A DNA stretch of 64,000 nucleotides from Holacanthus passer (lineage: Eukaryota > Chordata > Actinopteri > Pomacanthidae): positions 13,757,001-13,821,000 of the forward strand of contig JAFREQ010000003.1 of NCBI GenBank assembly GCA_025331565.1. The letters are read 5' to 3'. The notes beneath the pieces are model-generated. The model was not told the origin of the DNA. It did no database searches and saw only the letters and a list, made by a program, of their open reading frames with translations. A program made the position numbers and the translations under genes. This document shows, one piece after another, positions 1-11,054 of this stretch; position 1 is the stretch's first letter, and the number at the start of each line of letters is the position of its first letter.

Positions 1-1436
1 CACCATTTTTGTTCTTTTTCTTTGTAGTATTCTGTTTTATGGGCACTAAAAGATTAAAATGATTAAAAGAATGGTTTTGGCCAGTAGGGTGAGACGGAGA
101 GCCGTTTCCCAGCTCCCAGCAGGACCCGCAGTTATAACTGAGGTAATGGCCTTGAACTGCAAGAGGCTTTGCAGCCTGAAAGAGAGCCCTACGGTCACTT
201 GCCCAGATTATTGAGCCATTACTACAGCTTAACTAGGAGAAGGAAGTGGAACCAAACTCACTTCAAAGAGATGGAAGTGAGCTGGTTGCAGACTGAAGTA
301 TTCCCTGTACAGTTCTGAAATTTGAAAAAAGGATGTTTTTGAGTGTGGTTTCGCGTGATCGTCCATCCTCTGTGTGCCTATGTTTTACTGATCTCCGAGG
401 AAGACGGAGGACGGCATGTGGCCTATGTCAAGGTCGAGGCAGATGAGAGGAGGCGGCAAAAAGCTAAAGAGGATGTGGAAGAAGAGGGATATGTGAAGAA
501 AGGAGCCAAAGACCTTGGATTTACATAAATGGCTATTGTGGATCGGGCTGAGGCTTTGCAGACACGCACAGTATATTCTAATAAAAGTGCACCCAAAAAA
601 ACTCAAACAAAGACTCCAAGAGCTGAATGTGAGCGATGAGGGGTGTGTTCAAGGCCTTGCCACTGCAGACAGCTCATCTGTCGTCCTCAGAGATAAGAGG
701 GGGGGGTTCAGGCCGGATGGGTCCAGAACGCGAGGCAGGCTCTGTCTCTGGCTGCGTTCAAGATTGAAATCTTCGAATAAATGCTTTGAATGAAATGACA
801 AGCAATAAGACAAAACTATGTTTTCAAGGATTTGCTTGCAGTCATTTTCTATAAGTTCTTGGAAGGATGAAAGTTCAGGACTGACAACACACTGCGAATG
901 GAGGTCATTCAGTTAGATGGAATTTCCATTGCCCTATGTGCATGATACAGCATATGACAAAATTCAAATTTAAATAAAAACATTAGTCATCTTCATGTTT
1001 TAGTATGCATGTGTATTCCTAAAACTTAGTTGGCAAGTTTTGTTGTAATCCTCACGAGCATAATCCTTCTGTTGTTATAATGAAACGAAATGCAAAACGA
1101 ACTTGGGTTTTATTTTCTAGTTGACACAGACATGTGCTTCCTGAATTACAGCTTCAGATGTCACAAAAAAAAAAATTAATTAAAAAAAAAACATTATGCA
1201 AATGAAAAAGTCAAATGGCTTATTAAATTTAAAGGAGAAAATTTAAATTTGCATACAGAGACCCAGTTTGCCTTTTCATTTTAACCTTTTGTTAATTTGA
1301 ACAAATGCAAAAATACATTTCATTTAATTATGTTTAAAATATGTGAGGGTCATGCTGTGAAGTAATTAATTGTCAAAGCTTTGAATTAAATCTTCAAGAT
1401 TTATTTTATAACATGAAAATGAAAACTTTTTTTGAT

Positions 1437-1468
1437 TGCGTGACGACCACGATGCGGGTCGTCACGCA
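1437..1468. repeat. Perfect 12-bp inverted repeat (hairpin)
   Basis: TGCGTGACGACC at 1437-1448 and GGTCGTCACGCA at 1457-1468 are exact reverse complements separated by 8 bases. Outside the arms the symmetry continues with one mismatch into a T-run on the left and an A-run on the right. The GC-rich arms stand out sharply from the AT-rich surroundings. It may be the core of a fold-back element or a leftover of one. Confidence 0.85.
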
Positions 1469-1607
1469 AACAAAAAAAAAATAAAATAAAAATAAAAATC
1501 ACACTATGGGAGAAGTATCTCAGACCTCTCTCTAGCAGAGAAAATCTGTGTGGCACGACTGGGCATCTGGAACATCACACTATTTGCCCAAGTTGCTGTA
1601 CAGAACA

Positions 1608-1611
<4 letters not shown>

Positions 1612-1643
<32 letters not shown>
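1612..1643 (+). repeat. Poly(A) tract of 32 bases
   Basis: An uninterrupted run of A follows CAGAACAGGTT. It could be the tail of a retroposed sequence, but no source gene or target-site duplication is visible, so it may be simple slippage. Confidence 0.9.
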
Positions 1644-1645
<2 letters not shown>

Positions 1646-2957
1646 TTTTTGAAAAGACTTTTTAATTTGATTTATGTCACATATCATGCACACACGGCAA
1701 ATTAAATTTCAAATGCTTTCCACATATACCATTGTCTTAGAGGTGCATAGCTTTTAAAAAAGAAAAATCAACTCTTCCTTTGTGGAAGATTATACTTTGT
1801 ATATAAATACTCTACAGATTTCCACCATATGTAATTTATTTCCACACAAAGAGCTGTTTAACCTTTTTTTTCTTTCTCGCTCAGTCTGCCTTTGTGCCTC
1901 GTTAAAACCCCAGAGAGGAAGAATACCATGTGAAACAATGCAGTAGCTGTCCTGATGTCCTGATACGGCTGGATATTTGCTGCAACTTAAACCCAAAAAA
2001 GCAAAAACACAGGTCATTTGTCAAAGTACGCTAACTGTGTGCAGTACAGAATCCAAACTCTGTTTTCTTCCCACAATGCTATTTTTGGTTGCGATTTCGA
2101 TGCAGACTGTCCCAGACAGTCACGTTCTGACTGCAGTCTGTGGGGATTTTGAACTTCTCCATGCAGCTAATTACAGTCATGGCTGCGCTCTTATGCTCTG
2201 TGTCTATGAGGAACAGATGGACAATGGGTTTGACAGCCCGACTCTGTGACACGTTACTGTGCCAGCGAAAAGATCTGGTCAGGGAGCGTGTCCCAGAAGT
2301 CAGAAATTATGAGAAGTTAGTATCATTTTAAAAACAGGAGGGTGGCTGAACGGATCATAAACCGGGTTTGGCCGGAAGACAGCAGCAAACAATACAACTG
2401 CATAGTGCTGACAGATGGTCTGTGAAAAAGCTGGGATGTCTGCAGTACCAGGCTGTGAAGCGGCGGCTGCCCAGGGTGTGTGGATGCTGTGTACAGAATC
2501 TCCAAATCCTGGCAGACAAAGTGCTGATGTGTTCATATCAAAGTTATACATATAACAGTTTGCCAAGATTGTGTGTTTAGAGTATTCAAAGTTCACTGTT
2601 TGTCTGACTCAAGTGGAATTTTAGTACCAAATTAAAACACTGATGAAATATGTTCACATCGGCAACAAATTTCCAAGTTTATTATATTAGTGCTTAGAAA
2701 GTAGATGGATCTCAACAAAAAGCTTTGATTTGGGGTTTTCTGTGAGGCAGGCCACAGGAGATTAATAAAGATAAATATTGCCATCTACTGGACAAGTGGA
2801 GCTATTACAGATGGTAGGAGCTTTCTTGAAAGGCATGTCCCCTTGCTCTGTGCTGCATCACGTGTTTTAGTCCAGTTAGACATGAAAACAATCAGAAATA
2901 GTTAGTTTATTTCACACAAAGTCTTTGTATTTGCTGTTTTTACATGGGGACTCCAGC

Positions 2958-3339
2958 TACAACTCTGATTCCATAAAAGGGTAATAAAACCAGGATGCAA
3001 TCATTTGCAAACAAACTGTGTTTACTGACAATAGTTTTACAAAGTGTTCCAGGACCATGTAGTAATCTCCTTTATGCAACCATGTGTTTGACAAAGTGTT
3101 GAACCTCTCTCCATCCTCGCTTGTGAACGACTGAGTCTTTCCAGGATGAACCTTTCATACCCAATCATGATACTATCACCTGTTACCAATGAACCTGTTT
3201 ACCTGTGGAATGATCCAAACAGGTGGAACTTTCACAGTCTTTTGTTGCTCCCGTCCCAACTTGTCTGAAACACGTTGCTGCCATCAAATTCAGAATAAGC
3301 ACATATTTCAATCTCAACTGTTTTGAAATCGAGGTTGTA
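2958..3339 (-). mobile_element. Non-autonomous DNA transposon (MITE-like)
   Basis: The ends are imperfect inverted repeats: ACAACTCTGATTCC at 2959-2972 and GAAATCGAGGTTGT at 3325-3338, with TA at both borders. On the minus strand the interior resembles a very common teleost repeat that begins with a TACAACCCCGATTCC-like end and includes stretches such as CAACAAAAGACTG and ACAGGTGATAGTATCATGAT. The copy is diverged and has no coding capacity. The family match is from memory, not a search. Confidence 0.7.
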
Positions 3340-3359
3340 TTAAGTTCTGCACTTCATGA

Positions 3360-3460
3360 TGTTGGGAGGCCCTGGAAAAACCCTGGATCCTACATTTCCC
3401 ATAATGCAATATGCCACAGCTTTCATGACCCATCCTGCCTGTTAAACATCTTATAAATTT
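3360..3460 (-). repeat. Fragment of an interspersed repeat with a GCATTATGGGAAATG core
   Basis: On the minus strand this segment carries GCATTATGGGAAATGTAGGA. The same core is seen at 23040-23300, and its reverse complement at 52495-52680. It looks like a short copy of that family. Confidence 0.45.
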
Positions 3461-4499
3461 CATACCCATGTTCATAACACAGGCTTTTTGTTCTAAGTGT
3501 TAAGTCTCTAGTTCTATATTTGTTGTAATTGTCTTTCTTTTGTTACAACCCAGCTCTCTCGGGAAAAACATAAAACCAGATGTAACATGAAGGTATTTAT
3601 TCATTTATATATATTTATTTAACAAGGAATAAATCATTGTTATTTTGTGATACGTAACTATGCATGTCCTTCTCTTTAGGTTTTACAGTAATTCAAATAG
3701 TATTTAAATGATTCATTGTAATGGTTATGTAAAAGTTCACTTTCTCCCTCCAAGACACAAGTGGTTTTCTTGATACTGGTTTTATTGGAGCTTCTCCAAG
3801 TCCACCGTGAAAACTATGCCGTACAAACAAGAATACAAAACACAACACAGTGTCAACACAAATAACGTGTAGCGCACGTAAATTATATGAATAACATTTG
3901 ACAAAATGAAAATATACAAAACCAAATTACCTCGTTGGCTGCATGCTACAAAGGGAGTCTCGAGGTGTCCGGTTTAAAGTGTTTAGAAGTCCGTGATTAC
4001 CAAGTATTTACAGGTGATGTGAGATTTATTCACGCGAGGGCAGCGCAACGAGACTTGAAATGTAACTTCAAAATAAAAGCGCCACTACTATACTAAACAA
4101 AATAATGTATCACTATGTATACATAATATAAACTGAAATTCTTAGTTTACATGAAAAGGTAAACAATACTATTACAGGTTATCTGACAATCCTATTTGTT
4201 ATGACTCACGCTATGAGTTTTATACCAGAGCTTTAGATCTTTTTATTTCAGCCATTTTGACTAAGCACTTAAGGCACAGGCGTTAATATTAGTGCTGACA
4301 TTGGTGTTGTCTGTTCCATTGAAGTGCACTGGGCCATGTAAGTGAGCCAGTAGCACAACGCTATGACCCTGACACCATCACATCAAATGGCATGCAGTCA
4401 TAACTAACATTATTAGTTACACCTGTGTGTGACGCATTAAAGTGCCTGCCATGTGAAAAGTCTGTGACATGTTTGAAAGCACTCACTCATTCCCTCTCA

Positions 4500-4680
4500 G
4501 GGGCGGAAGAAGTATTGACTTACCTTTATAGTTTTAAGTGTTATTTAAGAGAAAGCACCAACACCATTTTGTATACTCCATTAAATGTCAAAAGTACAGT
4601 GGGACATTATTTTGAACAAATTGTACTTTAAGTATCAAAAGAAATGAAAGTAGTAGTCCTACTTTAAACATACTGGTAAT
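4500..4680 (+). repeat. Degenerate interspersed repeat with AAGTA-rich interior
   Basis: The segment opens with GGGCGGAAGAAGTATTGACTT and contains repeated AAGTA/AAAGTA words around a CTCCATTAAATGTCAAAAGTAC stretch. This resembles a fish repeat I know only by its consensus, with a start like GGACGGAAGAAGTATTCAGAT. The copy is strongly diverged. The ACATACATACATAC microsatellite lies just beyond it at 4707-4720. Confidence 0.45.
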
Positions 4681-6252
4681 ACGAAAAAATGATTCCTGTC
4701 AGTGTTACATACATACATACTAATGCATTACAGTTGCATTTTAATGTTGCAGCCAGTCAAGATTTTAACTACTTGGTTTATGTTTTATGAGATGATAAAT
4801 AAAGTAAATAAAGTCAGCAGGATTTGGCCGTCAGAACTATGTGGACACTTTTCTTTTCTGATGTGTAACAGCTGCTGTCCATCCACAGGCATGTCCCTTC
4901 CTCCTCTCTTAAATCTTTACCCTCATCAGCGCTGACAACTTGCTTTTTGTTCAGGAAGAAGTTCAAGTGTGACATCATACGCATCAAGCTTAAGTGATCA
5001 TAATCACTGATGAGGGGAACATCCACTTATATAATCAAAAATACAAACCCAGTCCGAACACGGGGCTCTATCCACCTCTGAGTCACTCGGTAAGTACACC
5101 AATTTAAGAAAGGAAATTATTTGGGGTTCAGCCTAGAATAACATTTTCATTTCATTTGCCCATTGAAAGAATAATATGTTTGTTCAAGTTCGTGAGCTGT
5201 AGTTCTTGGAGGTTTTGCAGAGGCCACAGTTCTCTTGCCAGTTTCAGCACAGTCTGGGTCTGCATTCCTCCGCAGCAGCACGGCCGCCACATCTTTGTCT
5301 GAGACGCAGCTTTGTCCGACTTCCACAGGAACACATCTGAGCACCCGAGGGCCAGATGTATGGAAAAGGACCTCGAGTGAATGTCACTGTGTGCACACGC
5401 TGGCATCACTGTGTTTCCCCAAATGAACTAAATGAATGTTAAAATAGTGCTCAAACAAATAAAAGTTATTTTATATGGTTGCACTTTTGGTAACTGTTCC
5501 TCGGGCTTGTGGAGAAGGTGTGCTGTGCCAAGCAGTGAACAAAGTCTTTCTTTGTGGTTTCTGCATATGTTTTCCGTCCAGAATTTGGGGTGCGTGCATT
5601 GTATAATTAGAAATAATCACTTAGCCGAGTTTCATGTTCATGGAGTGTGAACTCTTCCACATTTGTCCTCCTGAGGACCACAAACCGAAGCTGGTCGCCG
5701 GTGGTCATCCTGGCACCGTCACACAGGCTCCAACCCGCTGTGGGAGCACGCTGTTGGTAAAAACAGAACTGACTTTGACTCTAACAGGCGCACAAACACA
5801 GCTCCGAGAGGACAATAAACATGGGCTCTTGCAAAAAGAAGCCAAGATAAATAATGTTTGAAAGAAAGCAGCTCAGGGCATGTGCTCGACAGACACAAAC
5901 TGTTCACATGACAAGCTGCTTTCAAAGTTCAACAGACTGTAAATGTCAGTGACACATAATTCATATGTATAATGGATACGATCCTCTGGTGCCTGTTTGC
6001 AACTGAATTAAATAATCTTTCAAATTTAAAAGGACTGGATGATGAGTTGCATTAGTACTGCAGTGGATTTAAATTTTTGACTTAAGGTGCATAAGGTTTA
6101 GTCCTGTGCTCAAATGATTAATGATGAGTAGAGGAAATATAAAATATAAAGAGAGATGCTGCTAGAAATGAAAAAGGTGATAGGACAAGGACAAGAGGCG
6201 TCATGAATGTATAACTGTAAGTTGTGAGAGTGGAAAGATATTTTTTTTAAAT
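4681..6252. other. Intergenic region, nothing recognised
   Basis: Overlapping open frames at 5147-5430 on both strands are the most gene-like part, being somewhat GC-richer than the flanks. They have no recognisable domain, no clear splice sites and no continuation. I see no RNA gene or transposon end. Confidence 0.5.
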
Positions 6253-6905
6253 TGTAACGGGGGGTGTGGTAGGACCCATTTGCGACACACAGGAGAGTTG
6301 AGATAGTTGGTAATGACTTTTATTCTAGTATACACAAAAACGTAGCGGGCAACACAAGATAAATGCCAACAGCCACATAGATCAGGCAGACAAAACTAGG
6401 TACGCAGGAGCAGGACAGGAACAGAGGGCTGTGGTGAATAACAGGCATTAAAACAGACGGGGACGGCAACAGAGAACCAAAATGAGCAGAAAGTGCTGGA
6501 GAGTCTTGGGAAACATCAAGAACAGTCTGGCAAAGGCTGAGTGAAATGAAGTGGCTTATATAGAGTCCTGATGGTGATTGGCTGCAGCTGGGAACACAGG
6601 TGACTAGGTGAGGTGGGAGTGGCCGGCAGGTGAGGTGAGGCAGAGGCGGGGTGAGTGGGAAAGTACTGGGGTGAAAACTATGGCAGGTGAGGAGTGACAG
6701 ACCGAACAGAGACCTAAAGACTGAAACTTAGAAAGACTGACCGAACACAGAACTGAGACGCAGAGACTGAACACAGACAGAGACTGAAACTAAGACAAAG
6801 GCTAAACTAAGACAGGCTGAACTAAGACAGAACAGGACTGATACATGGCAGAACTAGTGGCTGAACAAAAACTAAGGCTGGACACACACAGGCAGAACTG
6901 TGACA
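6253..6905 (-). mobile_element. LTR-like element, copy 1
   Basis: The block begins TGTAACGGGG and ends AACTGTGACA, so it has TG...CA termini. Read on the minus strand it has a TATA-box-like TATATAAG (6556-6563) and, about 235 bases downstream, an AATAAA signal (6319-6324), the order expected of an LTR. A second, diverged copy lies at 38345-39300 in the same orientation. The far end in both copies is built of short repeats around GACACAGAGACTG. I see no internal retrotransposon genes and no matching target-site duplication, so a solo LTR or old fragment is likely. Confidence 0.55.
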
Positions 6906-6956
6906 AAAAGAGAACAACCCACTGAAAGCATTAAAAGAGAGGCCGCTCATGAGGTG

Positions 6957-6987
6957 CAGAGAGAGAGAGAGGGAGGGAGAGAGAGAT
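6957..6987 (+). repeat. GA-rich simple repeat
   Basis: (GA)n with GGGAGGG interruptions lies about 210 bases upstream of the fam180a start codon. On the opposite strand it makes an artificial Leu/Ser-rich open frame, which is not a gene. Confidence 0.85.
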
Positions 6988-7194
6988 CAGATGTGGATGG
7001 GAGGGTGGGAGGGAAAACACAGTCCTGAGTAAGAGAACATGTGAGGAAGAAGGTGCACGGTCTGATGTTATGTGAGGCTGCAGATGCACAGTAAAAGAGA
7101 GAAATGCAACAGAAGGCCACCCCGGGTGCTGACGGGCAGACACACGGTCGCAGGAGTTACATGCAGGTAACACTGTAAGAGCGATCAAGCCACC

Positions 7195-10100
7195 ATGCTG
7201 CCCTGGAGGATGGCCATCGTTGGCCTTTTCTACTGCTGCATCAAAACAGGTGTCACACAATATCGGACTAAAGGTAAGACTTGAACTGAGGCTCAGTGTT
7301 TTAATGCATAATGGTAAACATTTCTGTGTGTGCGTGTAGAGAACAAGAAGAATATTTAGCAGCAGTGTTAATGTTATTTGAGAATTTGTTGGTGGATTAA
7401 TCCCAATAATAGGCAATGACAACATAACATTTACTCAATCATTTATTCCATGTTAGTAGATCTTAAAAAAAAAACAATATTTCTGTGGAACAAATTATCC
7501 TCGGCTGTAGACTCAGCTGTGCTCCTTGTTCCTTGGTTTCAGCGGTGCTGTAATATTAAACTAGAAAAACAGTGATCCTCATCATGTTATTTTCTTTCCA
7601 AACTCTGAAGTTTTGACTGAAAACAAATTAACGAAATATTGTACAAGCGTGGTCTTGTAACAGGATGACCTTGTTACAGTATGTGTATTGGACATGAGAC
7701 CATATTTATCTGATACATTTCACTACAATCCTCCTCTTGTCTTTTTTTGTTTTTACAATAAATCTAATAAAGTGTGAAAAATAAAAAATAAAATAAGTCT
7801 CATGCACATAGGTTAAAAACTGTCTTTCAAATTACAAAACGTTATATTCTATGCACACGTTCATTCTAATGGAGCTCCCAAGTTCAGATGTCATCAGCAC
7901 CTGTTTCTAATATAAAAACAATGGGAGGGTCCAAAAATGATGTGAGAGGAAACTCATATTCCTCAAGTGAATGAAAACCATATTGCTGAGATATTCAGCC
8001 CTGCTCTGGTCAGGGAATTGCTTTGGTCTAACCAGGTGGGATCTTTTGTGATATGATCTCGGTTCTCACTCATTGATAAAACACCACAGACATGAACATT
8101 AACATGCATTGATTTCTGCGGTACAACTATTCACATGGTTGGGTTTTCTGGTTTTGGCTAAGGACACTTCTCCATGGACAGGAAGTACAAGCAGCAGTAA
8201 AAAGCACTTCATCCTCAAAAGCTGGAGTCATCAGAAGCACATTTTTGGCTTCTGTCGTTCCTTGGTAGAGTTCAGCTGCTAAACATATGAGCTACAGTAT
8301 GTGTGCAGTTTACTGATGGTTTTTGGTTATGTCCAACATGCTGCAATGCATTTCAGTGGGCACAACTGGATTCCTTCAATGGTAAGAATTTGTAAGATGT
8401 TGTAATGGTTATAGTGGTGAAAAGAATATTTCATTTATGGAGATTTGGAGGACTCACCTAAAAAGAAAAAGCCATCCTTATAAATAGTGCCAGCCCTTAT
8501 TGGCTTTATTGAACTTAGAATAATGGAGATCATTATCTAAACATCATGACTGACTCGTGTGGATTATTTGATCCTGCAGAAGTCTATTAAAGTATCATCA
8601 TCTTGTTGCACAAGTTGAGTCTGACATAAACAAGCGAAGAAGTCTTGACAGAGTTGGCAGTTGGTTAATTGACTCTGGCTTAGACACTGAATGGATTTTT
8701 CTCTCTCTTTATACTCTCATGTTGGAGCTGGTCATATCTTTCCTCCAGACTACACTGTTCAGGTTTAAGGGTTTTTGATTGTGCTGCTGTAGATTAAATA
8801 GACGACATCAAACAAGAGTCCAGGTCAGTCACGGACGCTATCAGTCACTCTGCAACTGTCTCCAATTCTGCACGACAGGGTGTCTGTGTGATTTTTCTTC
8901 ATGTTCTTTCCTTCCATCTGCTCTTCTTTTCATAACACTGGTACCTGGAGTTTATCCTTTATGCCATATGAAATGCCTGAACTCCAGACTTCACATGCAT
9001 TAATAAAACCAGCCAGCAAAGAATGTCCGAGATCCTGGACAGTGAGAACAGTGGTCTGAATTTCTTTCTGTCTGTCCCCTCTTTCTTTGCCAACATCGGT
9101 ATGAAAGCATTGTCATTCTGAGCGTTCAACCCCAAACACAGATGTTCAGCCTCAGAGTTTAGCATGACTGTAGATTCTTGTTATTAATCATCCTATCCAT
9201 TTTTTGACATATTTTGTTGGAGGAAATATGACAAGAGACAAAGGAACATGTCTGTTTCCGTACAATATTTGAAGTGATGTGCATAGTATTCAAGGTCAGC
9301 CTATGCAAATCATAAACAATCTTTGACCAGACAATTTGTTGTGTGTTAACAACCTGGTCTAAATCATGAGTCTCAGAAATGCCGTGACAATGAGGAAAAA
9401 GGCCAGAACACTGCACATTGAAGTCATCTGGAGCAGGTTGTATAATCCGTGAGTTACCCCGCCTTTGATTTGTCGGCCGCCTCTGAAGTTTTGAGGTCAC
9501 GTCTCATCGCCCGCAGATAGAAGTCATCTGTGCACACATCATAGATTAACTGCGGCATGTCCCAGCGTTAGCCCAATGAACCTGTGGCTGCAAGAACATC
9601 AGCGCCCCAGTAAAACCTGTGTTTCATGGCACCTAACAGTTTGGGGTTTGTTGTCGCTTGTCACATCTTAACAGATTCAAGATGGTTTCGCAGCGGTAAA
9701 TCACAAGACAAAAACATGCGATGAAATCTGAAAGGAAACTGTCTTTGCTTTTCTAGCACCACTCATTCTCACCGTCTGTCTCTCTTTACCCTCAAGCTCT
9801 ATTCCCAGCTGCCAGCAGAATAAAAAGGGCAACTCTGGTGAATCCCACCTTCCATAACTCCTTTGATGATGTTCATCTATTATTTGAGGTGAGACAAATA
9901 TATCCATTAATAATCGTTTGAAAACCAGCAAATAAACTGCAACAATGAACACTGATAATTTCTTCTAGATCCTGCTGACTGGCATTCACTTTGAGGCCAG
10001 TGGGGAGTTTTCAGTGCAAGACGCTGAGCTGGCTTCCCTCCGCAAGACCAGAAACCTGCAAGTCATCTGCGAGGAGATCATTCCCAGGAAGATAACAGAC

Positions 10101-10292
10101 GTATTCAGGCTCATCTCTGACCTTTCAAATCCAATTGGTCACCTGCATCAGGACGATTTCGAGCGCACCCTGCTGACCTTGGTGTACACGGCCCAGCAGA
10201 TGGTCAACTCCACCACTGAACGCCAGCAAGATGTGTGGAAAGAGTCTTTTGTTAGTTTGTACAAAGCCATCAAGCAGGATCTGACAAATTAA
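7195..10292 (+). CDS. fam180a: FAM180-family secreted protein, FAM180A type
   Basis: Three coding exons (7195-7273, 9797-9888, 9969-10292) give 164 aa, close to the roughly 170 aa of mammalian FAM180A. Phases close exactly, and all junctions are GT-AG. The start is the only in-frame Met before a hydrophobic segment (residues 6-20), which reads as a signal peptide and fits secretion. Next comes LFPAASRIKR (28-37), containing an R-x-K-R furin-type site, followed by FDDVHLLFE. The core VQDAELASLRKTRNL and DDFERTLLTLVYTAQQ match the FAM180 signature as I remember it. The protein's function is unknown. The A rather than B assignment rests on sequence feel and on its SLC23A4-like neighbour. The downstream gene is convergent. 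Confidence 0.85.
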
Positions 10293-10586
10293 ACAGATAC
10301 ACAGTGACTTTACTATCCACATAAGAAAAACCTTCTTTTTTAAAAATATACATGAGATCAGTGGGTAGTGCTGATTTGTGCGCTAGGGAAACATTGCATC
10401 TTGTATGCTGGTAGGTTATAAGGAGAGTGAGAAAAAAGTCATGTCACAAACTCCACAAATACATAAAGTGCATGGACTGATAATGACACAATGATTAAAA
10501 TATTGACCGTCACAGAAAAGTTAATTCAAGCATGAGGTACTGTAAATACATGAAACTATACATTGGATTAAGATGCTGAATGTGCC

Positions 10587-10592
10587 AATAAA
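10587..10592 (+). promoter_or_regulatory. Poly(A) signal of fam180a
   Basis: AATAAA lies 295 bases after the fam180a stop codon and is followed by a TG-rich stretch (GTCTTTTCAGTGTTTGTTC). It is the best candidate for the end of this transcript. Confidence 0.55.
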
Positions 10593-10771
10593 CATACATA
10601 CACATGTCTTTTCAGTGTTTGTTCACTAGCACCTGGTTCTGATCACATTCCAAGACCGATGAGATCAAAGAAAACATTTCAAGCTTTAAACCAAAGAAAT
10701 CATTGTTTATATTCAACAGTGGATTCTCTGTGAAAATGTCAGATTACTGTACAGGAAAAAAGTCTCCAAGA

Positions 10772-10809
10772 TTATATATATATATATATAGATAGATAGA
10801 TATATATAT
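10772..10809. repeat. AT/GATA microsatellite
   Basis: (TA)n, then three GATA units, then (TA)n again. It lies in the short gap between the two convergent genes. Confidence 0.9.
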
Positions 10810-10891
10810 TTATCAGTGTCAGTTTTATAACATTAATAATTTACAAATATCCACCAAAACCGTTTGTAGATACCTGACTAAAGGAAGTCCA

Positions 10892-10897
10892 TTTATT
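10892..10897 (-). promoter_or_regulatory. Poly(A) signal of the SLC23 gene
   Basis: TTTATT on the plus strand is AATAAA on the minus strand. It lies 158 bases beyond the stop codon at 11055-11057, leaving about 300 bases to the poly(A) signal of the facing gene. Confidence 0.5.
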
Positions 10898-11054
10898 AGT
10901 TATGAATGATGTCATTTGCAGATGTCACTCCAGAAGTTCATGTGAAATACTTTGCACCATGTTGTTACAGTACAGTGTCTTTAACAGAAGACAGGAGGTC
11001 CAAACTGAGCTGCCTCTGATGGTTTTTGGGAAATGCCCAGAGTGAGTGCACCAC

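Larger units (their letters stand above)
1..2957. other. Intergenic region without a recognised gene
   Basis: I recognise no exon here on either strand. The short open frames at about 343-793 and 1977-2580 have no family resemblance, no convincing splice sites and no consistent frame between neighbours. An AATAAA at 776-781 could end a transcript entering from the left, so the first 800 bases could be a 3' UTR, but nothing else supports this. The rest is AT-rich, with a hairpin at 1437-1468 and a long A tract at 1612-1643, both listed separately. Confidence 0.5.

Noticed and set aside
1612..1643. Retroposed pseudogene suggested by the long A tract
   Set aside because: The preceding several hundred bases contain no gene-like sequence and no flanking direct repeat.
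3388..3408. ZNF143/Staf-like motif (TTCCCATAATGCA)
   Set aside because: The same word is part of an interspersed repeat family seen at three places in this window, so it is not evidence for a promoter.
5147..5430. Possible leucine-rich-repeat-like exon (LQNLQELQLTNLNKH) on the minus strand
   Set aside because: Only one weak repeat-like match; the overlapping frames on both strands are equally open and no flanking exon exists.
6931..7425. 164-codon minus-strand open frame rich in Leu and Ser
   Set aside because: It is produced by the GA simple repeat and the complement of fam180a exon 1; there is no domain, and composition follows the repeat.
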